Shown: positions 14,308 to 22,594 of the stretch, piece by piece
How the letters are laid out: each line of letters opens with the position of its first letter
How positions within the stretch are numbered: the stretch's first letter is position 1
DNA from: Neobacillus niacini NBRC 15566
GTDB lineage: Bacteria; Bacillota; Bacilli; Bacillales; Cytobacillaceae
DNA: 48,014 nt
Assembly: GCF_001591505.1 (NCBI RefSeq)
Contig: NZ_BCVA01000047.1
Coordinates: forward strand, 1-48,014
Direction: 5' to 3'
The notes under the pieces: generated by a model
The model's input: the letters and a program-made list of their open reading frames with translations, nothing else
The model's database searches: none
What the model was told of the DNA's origin: nothing
Position numbers and translations under genes: made by a program

Positions 14308-15120
14308 CTATTGAAAGCGCCAATAACCATTCAAGATTTCAAAAAAACCGCTTTGGTTCGTTTGTGTAAGGTTTACGAGAAAAGGTGTTTCTCCTCTTTC
14401 ATGTAAGACCTTTTCTGCTGGTCCATCTCCAATTGGTGTGCAGAACAATAGGTTGGTTCCGGGTAATTCTAATCGTTGGCAGCGTGCATGTAAGACGTCA
14501 TCTCTGAACTCTTCACTCGGGGATATATCTAAAAACCTTCCCCAAGTTTTTATCGTTTCTTCTAAATCCCTTACAACAAAACCGACAGATTCAAAATTGG
14601 AATTTTCGCCGCTATGCCTGCCTAACATTCCTTGTTCCTGAAACGCAGATAATCTTTCCTTATCACTTTTTTTCCATTGGATGAAAAAAGGAAGTGATAG
14701 CTGATTAGGTTGATCCTCGATAAATAGAAGTGACCAACTGATCACGTCACCATCAGCTGTAACACGTTGACCCGGAAGCGGACCAAATACAGTAAATCCG
14801 TCTTGCTTTAGCCTGATCGCTAAGTCGTTTATCCGGTCAGTTCGAATGGCGATTTTAGCAGGACCTTCTCGATTCTCTTTTTCGAGCTGTTGAACAATTT
14901 GGGTAATTAATTTATTTTCTTCATGTTGTTCAGCAATTTCTAATCGCTCAATTCCCAAAAATTCTATATAGCTTAAACCAAAATAACTGAGTGTATTGTA
15001 GGTTCCCCAAGATTCATGACGTCCTCCCTGAACAACATGGATACCTTGTTCTGAAAGAGGTTGAATCGCATTTTCAGGTTTGTGTTGAAACCACACTAAA
15101 TGATCAAACGAAAACTTCAT
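14308..15120 (-). CDS. VOC-superfamily protein (Glyoxalase_3-like)
   Basis: The 270-aa protein fits the glyoxalase-like (PF13468 type) pattern: FSFDHLVWFQHKPENAI at the N-terminus, GGRHESWGTYNTLSYFGLSYIEFLGIE, then a second half with ESVGFVVRDLEETIKTW. It has paired beta-alpha-beta modules. These proteins bind a divalent metal and act on unknown small substrates. The frame is open upstream, but ATG at 15120 has AAAGGGGAG in front and starts the conserved domain. No terminator is seen between its stop and the leader promoter at 14255-14284. Confidence 0.82.
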   Translation of the reverse strand: MKFSFDHLVWFQHKPENAIQPLSEQGIHVVQGGRHESWGTYNTLSYFGLSYIEFLGIERLEIAEQHEENKLITQIVQQLEKENREGPAKIAIRTDRINDLAIRLKQDGFTVFGPLPGQRVTADGDVISWSLLFIEDQPNQLSLPFFIQWKKSDKERLSAFQEQGMLGRHSGENSNFESVGFVVRDLEETIKTWGRFLDISPSEEFRDDVLHARCQRLELPGTNLLFCTPIGDGPAEKVLHERGETPFLVNLTQTNQSGFFEILNGYWRFQ

Positions 15121-15143
15121 ATTTACTCCCCTTTCCAAAATAC

Positions 15144-15178
15144 ATAAAAAAATGGCTTGATATGGTTCCAAGCCATTT
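15144..15178 (-). terminator. Terminator of the second TerC gene
   Basis: On the minus strand ATGGCTTG and CAAGCCAT pair around GAACCATAT and are followed by TTTTTTTAT. It separates the TerC and VOC genes. Confidence 0.9.
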
Positions 15179-15194
15179 TCTATCATGAGATTCC

Positions 15195-15935
15195 TTATGT
15201 TGATTGCTTTGTTTTCTTACCCGATAGGAACCATCCGCCTATAGCGATAAGAAGCATAACAGACCAAAAGATGGTATTCCAAATAGGTCCTTCTACAAAA
15301 TCATGTGAAATAATGTGTAATGCTGGGTGTGCAAGAGTATGCATTAATAGCTTAACCCCGACCCAGCCAACCAGTAACATCGCTGCTGTTTCAAGAGCAG
15401 GACGTTGTGTCAGGACTTTAACAAAGAATCCTGCTGCAAAACGAATGACGATTAATCCAGCAATTGCACCGATTAAGATAACGATAAATTGTGCCCCATC
15501 CATTCCACCGATTTCACCCATCGGTGTACCTGGTAATGCAATAACAAGAGCAACTGCGGCTAAAATCGAATCTACAGCAAAAGCGATATCAGCTAAGGCG
15601 ATTTGAGCTACAGTAGCCCGGTAGCTTTTTCCTGCTTTGTCCTTACCGCCATGGTCCTTTTTAAGTAAGTGTTTTAAGGCGATGAAAATTAAATACGCTG
15701 CCCCGATTGCTTGAATCCACCAAACATGAAACAAAAACGAAATAATAAAGATAGCACCAATCCGAAAGATGAAAGCTAGCATCAAGCCAATATTTATTGC
15801 CTTTTTTTGCTGTTCTGCAGGCAAATGCTTCGCCATGATCGCTAACACCAAAGCATTATCTGCGGATAATAAGCCCTCTAACAAAATCAAAATAAGTAAA
15901 ACCCAGCCATACTCTAATAACAAAGATAGTTCCAT
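15195..15935 (-). CDS. TerC-family integral membrane protein, second copy
   Basis: The 246-aa protein has about seven helices and both TerC signatures, EGLLSADNALVLA (residues 20-32) and DIAFAVDSI near 116. It differs from the copy at 4367-5089 by lacking the 16-residue N-terminal extension and by a Gly-rich loop (GTPMGEIGGMDG, near 137). Mn2+ export to secreted metalloenzymes is the known role of some Bacillus TerC proteins. ATG at 15935 follows AGGGGATAAA. No manganese riboswitch was recognised in the 170 bp upstream. Confidence 0.92.
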   Translation of the reverse strand: MELSLLLEYGWVLLILILLEGLLSADNALVLAIMAKHLPAEQQKKAINIGLMLAFIFRIGAIFIISFLFHVWWIQAIGAAYLIFIALKHLLKKDHGGKDKAGKSYRATVAQIALADIAFAVDSILAAVALVIALPGTPMGEIGGMDGAQFIVILIGAIAGLIVIRFAAGFFVKVLTQRPALETAAMLLVGWVGVKLLMHTLAHPALHIISHDFVEGPIWNTIFWSVMLLIAIGGWFLSGKKTKQST

Positions 15936-16097
15936 TTTATCCCCCTAGGCGTGATTACATCATAAGAATAGTATAATTATGTTTATACCCGTTTAACACT
16001 ATTTTACACTAGTTGATTAATAATTATTTCCAGTTTTAATTTAAAGTTACTATTGGAAAAGAGTTTTAACAATTTGTAAACAAGTAAAAGTTACTAA

Positions 16098-16123
16098 AAA
16101 AAGAGTTGCTGCTGCAACTCTTT
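16098..16123 (-). terminator. Orphan hairpin with minus-strand T-run
   Basis: AAAGAGTTGC and GCAACTCTTT pair around TGCT, and the minus strand continues TTTTTTT. No minus-strand gene ends here; the next gene to the right is on the + strand. It could insulate the TerC promoter from upstream transcription or end an unannotated RNA. Confidence 0.65.
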
Positions 16124-16203
16124 AGTGAATGAATTATTAAGTACAATTATATTATCATTTATTTATGGAAACAATAACCATAAAACAGCAAAGAGGATAA
16201 ATC

Positions 16204-16716
16204 ATGTACTTGTTTATAGTCATCGGTGTTTATATTATTGTCGCAAAGAAATTTGTAGACTGGAAAAGGTGGAAGGAATTTTATCCGACCATTCAATTCT
16301 ATATCATTTGTAATTTACTTTATAATTTTGTCTTTTATCAACACACTCTATGGAAATATAAAGCCGTCACAGTATCTTGGCTAAATCATACACTAATCGA
16401 TTTAGCATTTTCTTTCTTTATTATTCCGGTTGTATTAATGGTTTATCTACAGTATTTTCCCCAGGGGAATAAGAAGTTTATTTATTTAGGTGTTTGGGTT
16501 GGATATTTCACATTCATTGAGTTCCTTTTTGAAAAAAAGGGATTATTTATCTATGAAAATGATTGGGATTTATGGTGGTCCACATTATTTAATTTCATTA
16601 CATTTTTTATTATTCGAGTGCATTATAAGAATCACTTGGCTGCCTTATTAATTTCTCTTCCTATAATCTTGATACTCCTGTTGTTCTTCCATCCAACCTT
16701 ACAGGAATTAAAATAG
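16204..16716 (+). CDS. CBO0543-type membrane protein
   Basis: The 170-aa protein has five hydrophobic segments (about 1-17, 33-50, 65-85, 98-112, 132-163) and the CBO0543 family layout: VDWKRWKEFYPTI after the first helix, HTLWKY, YLQYFP and WDLWWSTLFN. No biochemical function is known for this Firmicutes family. ATG at 16204 follows AAAGAGGAT at 8 nt. A 32-aa membrane peptide gene follows after 11 bp and probably shares the transcript. Confidence 0.8.
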   Translation: MYLFIVIGVYIIVAKKFVDWKRWKEFYPTIQFYIICNLLYNFVFYQHTLWKYKAVTVSWLNHTLIDLAFSFFIIPVVLMVYLQYFPQGNKKFIYLGVWVGYFTFIEFLFEKKGLFIYENDWDLWWSTLFNFITFFIIRVHYKNHLAALLISLPIILILLLFFHPTLQELK

Positions 16717-16727
16717 CGGGTGATACC

Positions 16728-16826
16728 ATGGATTCTTTATCTACTCCAATATTCTTCACGCTTCTATTTGGTACCTATATCTCAATGGCTCTTTATTTAA
16801 TTAGTTTGAGTAAAAAGAAAAAGTAA
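16728..16826 (+). CDS. Small membrane peptide, 32 aa
   Basis: ATG at 16728 has GCGGGTG at 6 nt and starts 11 bp after the CBO0543 gene. The 32-aa product has one hydrophobic helix (IFFTLLFGTYISMALYLIS) and a Lys-rich tail SLSKKKK, so it should insert with the C-terminus inside. It ends 5 bp before the stop of the convergent acetyltransferase. The family was not recognised; it may be a partner of the upstream membrane protein. Confidence 0.6.
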   Translation: MDSLSTPIFFTLLFGTYISMALYLISLSKKKK

Positions 16827-16831
16827 TACAT

Positions 16832-17368
16832 CTATTTAGGATTAATTGATCGCAAAACGGTAATGAAACCATCCAATATATCATGACTCACAGAAAACCC
16901 TTTTCGCTGATAGAATTCTAATGCATTATCATTTCCATTCGAGACAAAGATGAAATGATCTTCTACATCATCAAATTGCTTCAGCCAATCCATTGACATA
17001 TTAAAAAGTTTAGATCCAATACCACACTGTCTATATTCATATTTTATATAGAATTGCGATAGACAACCTACATTCTTTTTCCGAACAGACGTTAAGTCAA
17101 AGAAGGTCGTGAAACTATTGGAATAGACTTCTTTAGGAGAGACATTGGAATAGACGTAGGCGATAATTTTCTCACCATCTTTTACAATTACGATGTAATT
17201 GTGTATGGCATTCTTTACAGAAGGAACCATCCGAGTGTCAAAATTCATATGATCAAATAACTCTGGGGTTATATGAGCTTTAGATTTTTGAAAAGCCATA
17301 AGTTCATTGCATAAATCTCTACAGTTTTCAATTTCTTCATCGGTAATGATTTCATAGTTTAACTCCAT
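16832..17368 (-). CDS. GNAT-family N-acetyltransferase
   Basis: The 178-aa protein shows a GNAT fold: strand VGCLSQFYIKYEYR, then the acetyl-CoA loop RQCGIGSKLFNMSMDWLK (residues about 118-135), then FIFVSNGNDNALEFYQRKGF. The Q/RxxGxG core is intact, but the substrate is unknown. The frame opens at GTG 17377; ATG 17368 (MELNYE) has AAGGAG at proper distance and is preferred. It is 29 bp downstream of the HAD gene on the same strand, and the two are probably co-transcribed. Confidence 0.85.
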   Translation of the reverse strand: MELNYEIITDEEIENCRDLCNELMAFQKSKAHITPELFDHMNFDTRMVPSVKNAIHNYIVIVKDGEKIIAYVYSNVSPKEVYSNSFTTFFDLTSVRKKNVGCLSQFYIKYEYRQCGIGSKLFNMSMDWLKQFDDVEDHFIFVSNGNDNALEFYQRKGFSVSHDILDGFITVLRSINPK

Positions 17369-17397
17369 ATTCCCCACTCCTTCAAATCAGCAAATTA

Positions 17398-18105
17398 TCA
17401 GGCACCTATCCTATCTTTTACACTTACTATTTGTTTCAATTCTTCAAGCTTGTGGATTTGAAAATTTGGACTACTATCAGAATCGTTCTGTTTCATTTTG
17501 GGGTTAAACCAGCAAGTGTCCATTCCTGCCAGCTGTCCGCCCTTAATATCAGCACTCAACGAATCACCGATAATTAATGCGTCGTTCACATTAAATTGAG
17601 GAATTCTTTCAAAAACATAATCGAAAAATTCCTTCATTGGCTTTTGGAACCCTGTATCCTCGGAAACGAAGATATCTTTAAAAAATGGAAATAAACCTGA
17701 AGACCGTAATCGTTTATCCTGTGTCCTCGATACTCCGTTTGTAACAATATATAAGTCATACTGGGAATGAAGTTCTCTAATAAGATCAAATGCACCATCC
17801 ACTAATTGATGTCCTTCCTCTAAGAAAGATCGATACTTTTTTTCGAGTAATTTCCCATCAACTTCTTTTCCGTATACATGTAATAAGCTTGAAAAACGAG
17901 TGTTGACAACCTCATCCCGGCTCATTTCTCCTTCTTCAAACCTCCTCCATAGACCTTGATTTATTCTTTTATACTCTTCCTCTATTTCTGGAGTATGCAG
18001 AATATTCTGTTCCTCAAAAAGGAGTTGTAACGCTAATTTTTCTGCTGCACCAAAGTCTAATAACGTATCATCTACATCAAAAAATAAAGTTTTATATTTT
18101 TTCAA
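17398..18105 (-). CDS. HAD hydrolase, YjjG/YfnB-type nucleotidase
   Basis: The 235-aa protein has the HAD motifs FFDVDDTLLDF (motif I, near residue 9), VTNG (motif II, near 118), KP (motif III) and IIGDSLSADIKGG (motif IV). It matches the noncanonical pyrimidine nucleotidase group (YjjG; YfnB in B. subtilis), which dephosphorylates damaged or non-standard nucleoside monophosphates. The frame opens at GTG 18114, but TTG 18105 has GGAG at 8 nt and starts the protein as MKKYKTLFFD, the family norm. It is 21 bp downstream of a DMT gene. Confidence 0.87.
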   Translation of the reverse strand: MKKYKTLFFDVDDTLLDFGAAEKLALQLLFEEQNILHTPEIEEEYKRINQGLWRRFEEGEMSRDEVVNTRFSSLLHVYGKEVDGKLLEKKYRSFLEEGHQLVDGAFDLIRELHSQYDLYIVTNGVSRTQDKRLRSSGLFPFFKDIFVSEDTGFQKPMKEFFDYVFERIPQFNVNDALIIGDSLSADIKGGQLAGMDTCWFNPKMKQNDSDSSPNFQIHKLEELKQIVSVKDRIGA

Positions 18106-18126
18106 CGGTATCACTCCATCATCTGT

Positions 18127-18618
18127 TTACTTTTCTGCGTGTAAACTTTTTATACTATTTGGCATTTTTTTAATCGACTTAGGCTTTCCGTTCATTTTAA
18201 AAATAAGAATGCCAGCCACTATTATAAGTACACCTGAACCTTGTTGAAGGGTAAAAGGTACCTTTTCCAATCCCATCCAGCCAAATGAATCCCACATTAA
18301 TGCAAATCCAAGCTGTGAAGTGAGCATAATTGACATCGCATAGGTAGGGCCAAGTAACTTTATGCCTTGGACGACACAGGTTACGATTCCAATTCCTATT
18401 AAACCACTGAACCAGTACCATGTCTTCATATTTTGTAATTGAAATAGTTGCTTCCCTTCAAACAGGAATCCTATAGTAAATGAGGCGACAAATCCTAAAC
18501 CTAGCACTAATGTAGTTGTCGTCCATGAACCGGCGTGTTCACCGACTTTACTATTGAATATATTTTGCAGACTGACTAAAAATCCAGCCAGTATGGCAAA
18601 TAATAGTCCTAGAATCAT
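18127..18618 (-). CDS. Small DMT transporter (YdcZ/DUF606), copy 2
   Basis: The 163-aa protein has five hydrophobic segments and the DUF606 pattern: N-terminal AGFLVSLQNIFNSKVGEHAGSW, then ..GPTYAMSIMLTSQLGFALMWD. The cytosolic tail is Lys-rich. These half-size drug/metabolite transporters usually occur as pairs and probably heterodimerise. The partner is at 19461-19886 and a Crp-family regulator lies between them. GGAGTG precedes the ATG at 18618. The substrate is unknown. Confidence 0.83.
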   Translation of the reverse strand: MILGLLFAILAGFLVSLQNIFNSKVGEHAGSWTTTTLVLGLGFVASFTIGFLFEGKQLFQLQNMKTWYWFSGLIGIGIVTCVVQGIKLLGPTYAMSIMLTSQLGFALMWDSFGWMGLEKVPFTLQQGSGVLIIVAGILIFKMNGKPKSIKKMPNSIKSLHAEK

Positions 18619-18729
18619 ATCTTAAACACTCCAATGTGTAATATTTTAATAGAGTCCATGAATGGTGGCAAGGTGTCACTGTATGGACAGAAACGTTCCG
18701 ATTGCTTGTTCTCGGGACCACTATCGATT

Positions 18730-19428
18730 TTACTCGTAAATATTTCCTCCAGATAAAGTTGTTAAGGCTTCTCTGTCCTTAATAAGAATGAATCCTTTCT
18801 TACGCTCAACTAGTCCGTCGGAACAAAACTGCCGAATCACCCGATTTAGGTGGCGATAGCTGGTCCCGATAAGATTTGCCGTATCCGCCAAACTAGACGT
18901 ACTTAGCTGCCCAGACAATATGGATTCATTTTCATCATGGATCACCGACAATAAATAACTGGCCAAACGAACTTCAACTGGATGCATTAAATTGAAGCTC
19001 ATCGAATTATTTTTCAAATAAAACTTTTCGGTAATAATAGTTAACATAAATTGCAAAAATGGAGAATAATCATTTGTTAATTTTTTCAGCAGTGTGTGTT
19101 GTACTCCGATCATATAGACCGATGAAACGGCCTCTACCGTATTGATGGTATCAATCTCCTGCACATATTCAATATCTCCTATCACTTCAATTGGTGTTTT
19201 AAAAGATAATATAAGTGTTTTCCCTTGTGCTGAAGTGGTGTAGATTTTTATTTTACCTTGTACCAAGACATATAAATACTTGGATGGCTCACCTTGTGAT
19301 AAGATCAGTTCCCCTTGTTCGAAATGGTATAAAGACAAATATGGCATGATATCATCATTAAAAATGGATTCTAGTTGGTGAGCCTGCAAATAGGACTGCA
19401 CTAACTGACGATTTTTTATTTCTTTCAC
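18730..19428 (-). CDS. Crp/Fnr-family regulator, YeiL-like
   Basis: The 232-aa protein has an N-terminal cyclic-nucleotide-binding-like jelly roll (about 28-120, including ILSQGEPSKYLYVLVQGKIKI), a dimerisation helix, and a C-terminal winged helix (about 175-225; SSLADTANLIGTSYRHLNRVIRQF as recognition region). It lacks the four-Cys cluster of Fnr, so the signal is not an N-terminal Fe-S cluster. It most resembles E. coli YeiL. GTG at 19428 follows GGAGGTGG. It is flanked by two DMT genes and a perfect palindrome lies upstream of the set, so autoregulation is likely. Confidence 0.85.
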   Translation of the reverse strand: MKEIKNRQLVQSYLQAHQLESIFNDDIMPYLSLYHFEQGELILSQGEPSKYLYVLVQGKIKIYTTSAQGKTLILSFKTPIEVIGDIEYVQEIDTINTVEAVSSVYMIGVQHTLLKKLTNDYSPFLQFMLTIITEKFYLKNNSMSFNLMHPVEVRLASYLLSVIHDENESILSGQLSTSSLADTANLIGTSYRHLNRVIRQFCSDGLVERKKGFILIKDREALTTLSGGNIYE

Positions 19429-19460
19429 GTTTCCACCTCCTGGATGGCAAATTCTTTACA

Positions 19461-19886
19461 TCAAAAACGTAATATGACAACACCCATTATCATCAGCGCA
19501 ATTCCGATGAACTGAGGTAACCTCATCTTTTGCTTCGGAATACCAAACCAGCCTTTGCCATCAATTATAAAGGTCAACCCTAATTGGGCAATCAATAGGA
19601 CGGAAATGGAAAGGGTAACCCCTACGTATTCAATGGATGCTACATTACTAAAAATAATAATTGCTGCAAAAGCACCACTAGTCAAGTATAGGGGTTTTAC
19701 ATTCTTTAACTGTTTCCATTTCTTATCTCTTACAAACATTATGACCAGCAAACTTACGAGAAGTCCCGTGAATTGTGTAATGGTTGCCGTCTGCCACGTG
19801 CCAATATCTTGACTAATCCGGGTATTTGCAACACCCTGAAGTGTAATAAAAGCCCCACCTAAAAAAGCAAATAAACTCCCTTTCAT
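19461..19886 (-). CDS. Small DMT transporter (YdcZ/DUF606), copy 1
   Basis: The 141-aa protein has four to five helices and the DUF606 pattern: LFAFLGGAFITLQGVANTRISQDIGTW at the N-terminus and YVGVTLSISVLLIAQLGLTFIIDG in the middle. It is the first gene of the set DMT-regulator-DMT. The paired arrangement implies a heterodimeric exporter or importer whose ligand the regulator may sense. ATG at 19886 follows GGAGAG. A promoter and a 14-bp palindrome lie 25-80 bp upstream. Confidence 0.85.
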   Translation of the reverse strand: MKGSLFAFLGGAFITLQGVANTRISQDIGTWQTATITQFTGLLVSLLVIMFVRDKKWKQLKNVKPLYLTSGAFAAIIIFSNVASIEYVGVTLSISVLLIAQLGLTFIIDGKGWFGIPKQKMRLPQFIGIALMIMGVVILRF

Positions 19887-19910
19887 TCTCTTCTCTCCAA
19901 TTTATCTATA

Positions 19911-19938
19911 TTTATAATCTAATTAAATGATAAATCAA
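19911..19938 (-). promoter_or_regulatory. Promoter of the DMT-Crp operon
   Basis: TTGATT (19933-19938), 16-nt spacer, TATAAA (19911-19916) on the minus strand, about 25 bp before the start codon. The palindrome at 19951-19964 lies 12 bp upstream of the -35. Confidence 0.55.
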
Positions 19939-19950
19939 GAGTTCTTCGAT

Positions 19951-19964
19951 AGGACATATGTCCT
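19951..19964. promoter_or_regulatory. Perfect 14-bp palindrome, likely Crp-family operator
   Basis: AGGACATATGTCCT is a perfect palindrome placed upstream of the -35 of an operon that encodes a Crp/Fnr-family protein. Crp-family sites are usually 14-16-bp palindromes, and an upstream position suits activation. The half-site GGACAT differs from TGTGA and TTGAT, so specificity would be new or YeiL-like. Confidence 0.55.
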
Positions 19965-20161
19965 CGATTCTAAAAATGAAGCTTTTTTTACAAAAAAATA
20001 TCCCTTTTATAAATTTAAAGGGAAAACATATCTACATTTCATTTTAAAAAACCTGTATATTTAGCCGCTAATTATTCTTCGTCTTTTTAACATGTTATGT
20101 TACCTATTCCAACCACTTAAGACATACATTATGAATGACTGCATTTTTAAGGGAGGAAATG

Positions 20162-21226
20162 ATGGTACCAAAACATCCTGATGTAAAACCTTATTTAATA
20201 ACACGTAAATTGGACCCTGAGAATCAGGAAACACCTATACACTTTATTGAGCAAGAATTAATCCAAACTCCTTTATTTTATCGGCGTAACCACTTCTCTT
20301 ATCCAAAGCTAACCTATTCAAATTATTTTCTTTCAATAAACGGGTTGGTATCTACTCCCTTATTGCTTTCCATGCAAACTATCCAACAGTTGCCCTCGAA
20401 AACGGTGGAAATGGTTCTTGAATGTTCCGGAAATAAACGCAGTTTATTTGAACCTAAAGTATTTGGAGAACAATGGGAAAAGGGTGCGATTAGCCAAGGT
20501 GTTTGGACGGGGGTTTCATTAAGTACTCTCCTCGGATTATCAGGTATTTCGCAAGATGCAAAAGAAGTCGTTGTGGAAGGATATGACCAAGGAAAAAGAA
20601 CAGACTCCGATGAGAGTTTCTATTATTCTAGGAGTTTACCAGTAGAAAAGGCCCTACATCCTGATACGATTATCGCGTATGAATATAATAAAAAACCATT
20701 ATCATTTAAACATGGATTTCCTTTCAGATTAATCGTTCCACAATGGTATGGTATGGCGTCTGTTAAATGGATTAAGCAAATAAGTGTCATCGGTTCTTAT
20801 TTTACCGGTCCTTTTCAAAGGATAGACTATTTGTATTATCCAAATCAAGAAAATGACGATGGTGCTCAGCCGGTCACCACCATGAATGTAAATTCAACAA
20901 TCCATAAACCGTTAGATATGGCTATATTAAACACAGGTAAACATGAAATAAAGGGGATCGCTTGGACTGGTAATGGCTCCATAACCAAGGTAGAAATCAG
21001 TATGGATAATGGAGATACTTGGACCAATGCGAATATAATAAATCAGAAATCGAGCTACAAATGGGTTTCTTGGTCTCATGAATGGAAGGCAACAGAAAAT
21101 GGTATCTATACCATCAAGTCAAAAGCAACAGATTCTCATGGTCAAACACAGCCCAGCAAACCTTATTGGAATAGAAAGGGTTATGGATATAATGCTATTG
21201 ATCAAATTAGGGTAAGGGTTGAATAA
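20162..21226 (+). CDS. Sulfite oxidase-like molybdopterin protein
   Basis: The 354-aa protein has the oxidored_molyb domain (about 60-215; the Cys in LECSGNKR is the expected Mo ligand, with WYGMASVKW near the end) and a C-terminal Mo-co dimerisation domain (about 235-350; IKGIAWTGNGSITKVEIS, ISMDNGDTW). Sulfite oxidases transfer electrons from SO3(2-) or other S/N oxides. There is no Tat or Sec signal and no haem domain, so it should be a cytosolic SorA-like or YedY-like enzyme with unknown acceptor. ATG at 20162 follows GGGAGG at 5 nt. Monocistronic. Confidence 0.88.
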   Translation: MVPKHPDVKPYLITRKLDPENQETPIHFIEQELIQTPLFYRRNHFSYPKLTYSNYFLSINGLVSTPLLLSMQTIQQLPSKTVEMVLECSGNKRSLFEPKVFGEQWEKGAISQGVWTGVSLSTLLGLSGISQDAKEVVVEGYDQGKRTDSDESFYYSRSLPVEKALHPDTIIAYEYNKKPLSFKHGFPFRLIVPQWYGMASVKWIKQISVIGSYFTGPFQRIDYLYYPNQENDDGAQPVTTMNVNSTIHKPLDMAILNTGKHEIKGIAWTGNGSITKVEISMDNGDTWTNANIINQKSSYKWVSWSHEWKATENGIYTIKSKATDSHGQTQPSKPYWNRKGYGYNAIDQIRVRVE

Positions 21227-21230
21227 TAGT

Positions 21231-21263
21231 AAAGAGCAGGATATGAAATTCCTGCTCTTCCTT
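21231..21263 (+). terminator. Terminator of the molybdoenzyme gene
   Basis: AAGAGCAGGA pairs with TCCTGCTCTT around an 8-nt loop; the tail is CCTTTC, so the T-run is weak. Confidence 0.7.
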
Positions 21264-21341
21264 TCAGTCATCACTTTCTGGATAATTGTGGTAAAATAAT
21301 GGTAAATAAAATAAAAATAATGCCATAACTTAGGTGAACCG

Positions 21342-21914
21342 ATGAAAAAAGCAAATAAAAAAATGGCTCTTTTTTTTACTACATACTTTTTGCTAATGGT
21401 CTCTATGATTCTAGCTGTTACATTAGTTGATTTTAAGCCTAGTAAATCATCTGTTGAAATGCCTGAGACGACATTCAAACAAGAGTTAGAGAAACACGAG
21501 AAAAAGATAGCGGCTAAGCAGGAGGAGAAAAAGAAAAATCGTTGGACTATATCGAGAGAGACCGTGATGATTGCAGTATCAATTGGGGCTATACTCGATA
21601 TTATTATTGCTTATATCTGGGTTAGAAGAGAAAATAGAAAATATGACGGTAAAGAAATGCTGAACAAAAAACGATGGCGTAATTCGAAGATATTCTGGAA
21701 TATTGTCGCGATGGGCGTGATTCAACCGAAGGGAAAAAAATTTGTAATTAATTGGTTTAATATGATCGGAGTTAGTATTCTATTACATTTGTTTTTCTAT
21801 TTTTTTCTTATAAAAAAATTGAGAAGAGTTTGGAAGTATTCCAAACTCTTCTATCTATCTCTCAATAAATCATCAACAGTCATTTTCATTGAATATATCA
21901 CTGTTTTTTTATAG
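21342..21914 (+). CDS. Hypothetical membrane protein, 190 aa
   Basis: Three hydrophobic segments (about 8-28, 74-92 and 142-158) are separated by a Lys/Glu-rich coiled region (KQELEKHEKKIAAKQEEKKK, 45-64) and a basic loop. AGGTGA precedes the ATG. No family was recognised. The last 30 or so codons are odd: they read through the hairpin terminator of the convergent gene (21822-21852) and 64 nt into that gene. The ancestral stop may have been lost, since the protein is plausible without the last 25 residues. Confidence 0.65.
   Translation: MKKANKKMALFFTTYFLLMVSMILAVTLVDFKPSKSSVEMPETTFKQELEKHEKKIAAKQEEKKKNRWTISRETVMIAVSIGAILDIIIAYIWVRRENRKYDGKEMLNKKRWRNSKIFWNIVAMGVIQPKGKKFVINWFNMIGVSILLHLFFYFFLIKKLRRVWKYSKLFYLSLNKSSTVIFIEYITVFL
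21822..21852 (-). terminator. Terminator of the ParB-like gene
   Basis: A perfect 14-bp stem, AGAAGAGTTTGGAA with TTCCAAACTCTTCT, closes on TAC, and the minus strand continues CAATTTTTTT. It lies inside the convergent + strand reading frame and overlaps the ParB-like stop codon. Confidence 0.9.
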
Positions 21915-22321
21915 TGCGCAGCTAAAAGAAGGACTCTTATTTGTTGCGATCGGGATAATTGTTTAAAACGAGGCTCTTGTTTTAAAAAGGAACGTACAAT
22001 GGACCAGCTAGATGGCAATAAAGGAAAATCATCCAGCAGTTGTTTTCTGCGAAACCGTTGAAACAAGGATAACATTCCGGAAGGTGTACTTTTATCAACG
22101 ATACATGGTGCATAAATAGTTTTCGTATGTTTTCGGAGGGATTCATAACGATCTTGACCGCTAATGATTGTATAGCTGTTATCCTTCCGATTTTTCCTGA
22201 CAACCAAAACAAACATACAATCCCACATCAATCGCTGGAGTCTTTTAATATGTTCTGTTACCTTCAATGATACGTCAGGTTTAATTTTATTCAGGGGTAT
22301 ATATTGAATGGTAAATTTCAC
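21851..22321 (-). CDS. ParB/Srx-like domain protein
   Basis: The 156-aa protein begins with a ParB N-terminal-like domain: IQYIPLNKIKPD, then HIKRLQRLM, LVVRKNRKDNSYTIISGQDRYESL. The G-Q-D-R segment replaces the G.HR of true ParB, so CTP binding as in chromosome segregation is not assured. The C-terminal half is basic with no recognised domain. GTG at 22321 has GGGAGG at 6-8 nt; an ATG two codons earlier is directly against the binding site and is less likely. No ParA gene is nearby. Confidence 0.72.
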   Translation of the reverse strand: MKFTIQYIPLNKIKPDVSLKVTEHIKRLQRLMWDCMFVLVVRKNRKDNSYTIISGQDRYESLRKHTKTIYAPCIVDKSTPSGMLSLFQRFRRKQLLDDFPLLPSSWSIVRSFLKQEPRFKQLSRSQQIRVLLLAAHYKKTVIYSMKMTVDDLLRDR

Positions 22322-22594
22322 AAACATCCCCTCCCTGTTCGTATTATTCTTACCTTAGCTCTGTAATCACAACAGGCTTGGATAAATATTAAATTTTTCA
22401 TAACTAATTCACTTTAGCATTATATGTATGAACTAGGCACAAGTGACCTACAAACAACTCTCCATTTCTTTTTAAAACTAACTCTCTCCCTCTGTTGTAT
22501 AACATATTTCCCTCTGTTATATATCACAATTACAATTCACCTTAATGATAAAACCAACTCCATACGGGTTCCTACATCTGATTTCAAAAATCTG

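Noticed and set aside
18653..18690. GTCCAT...ATGGAC inverted repeat as a second Crp-family operator
   Set aside because: The half-sites do not match the AGGACATATGTCCT site and lie too far apart.
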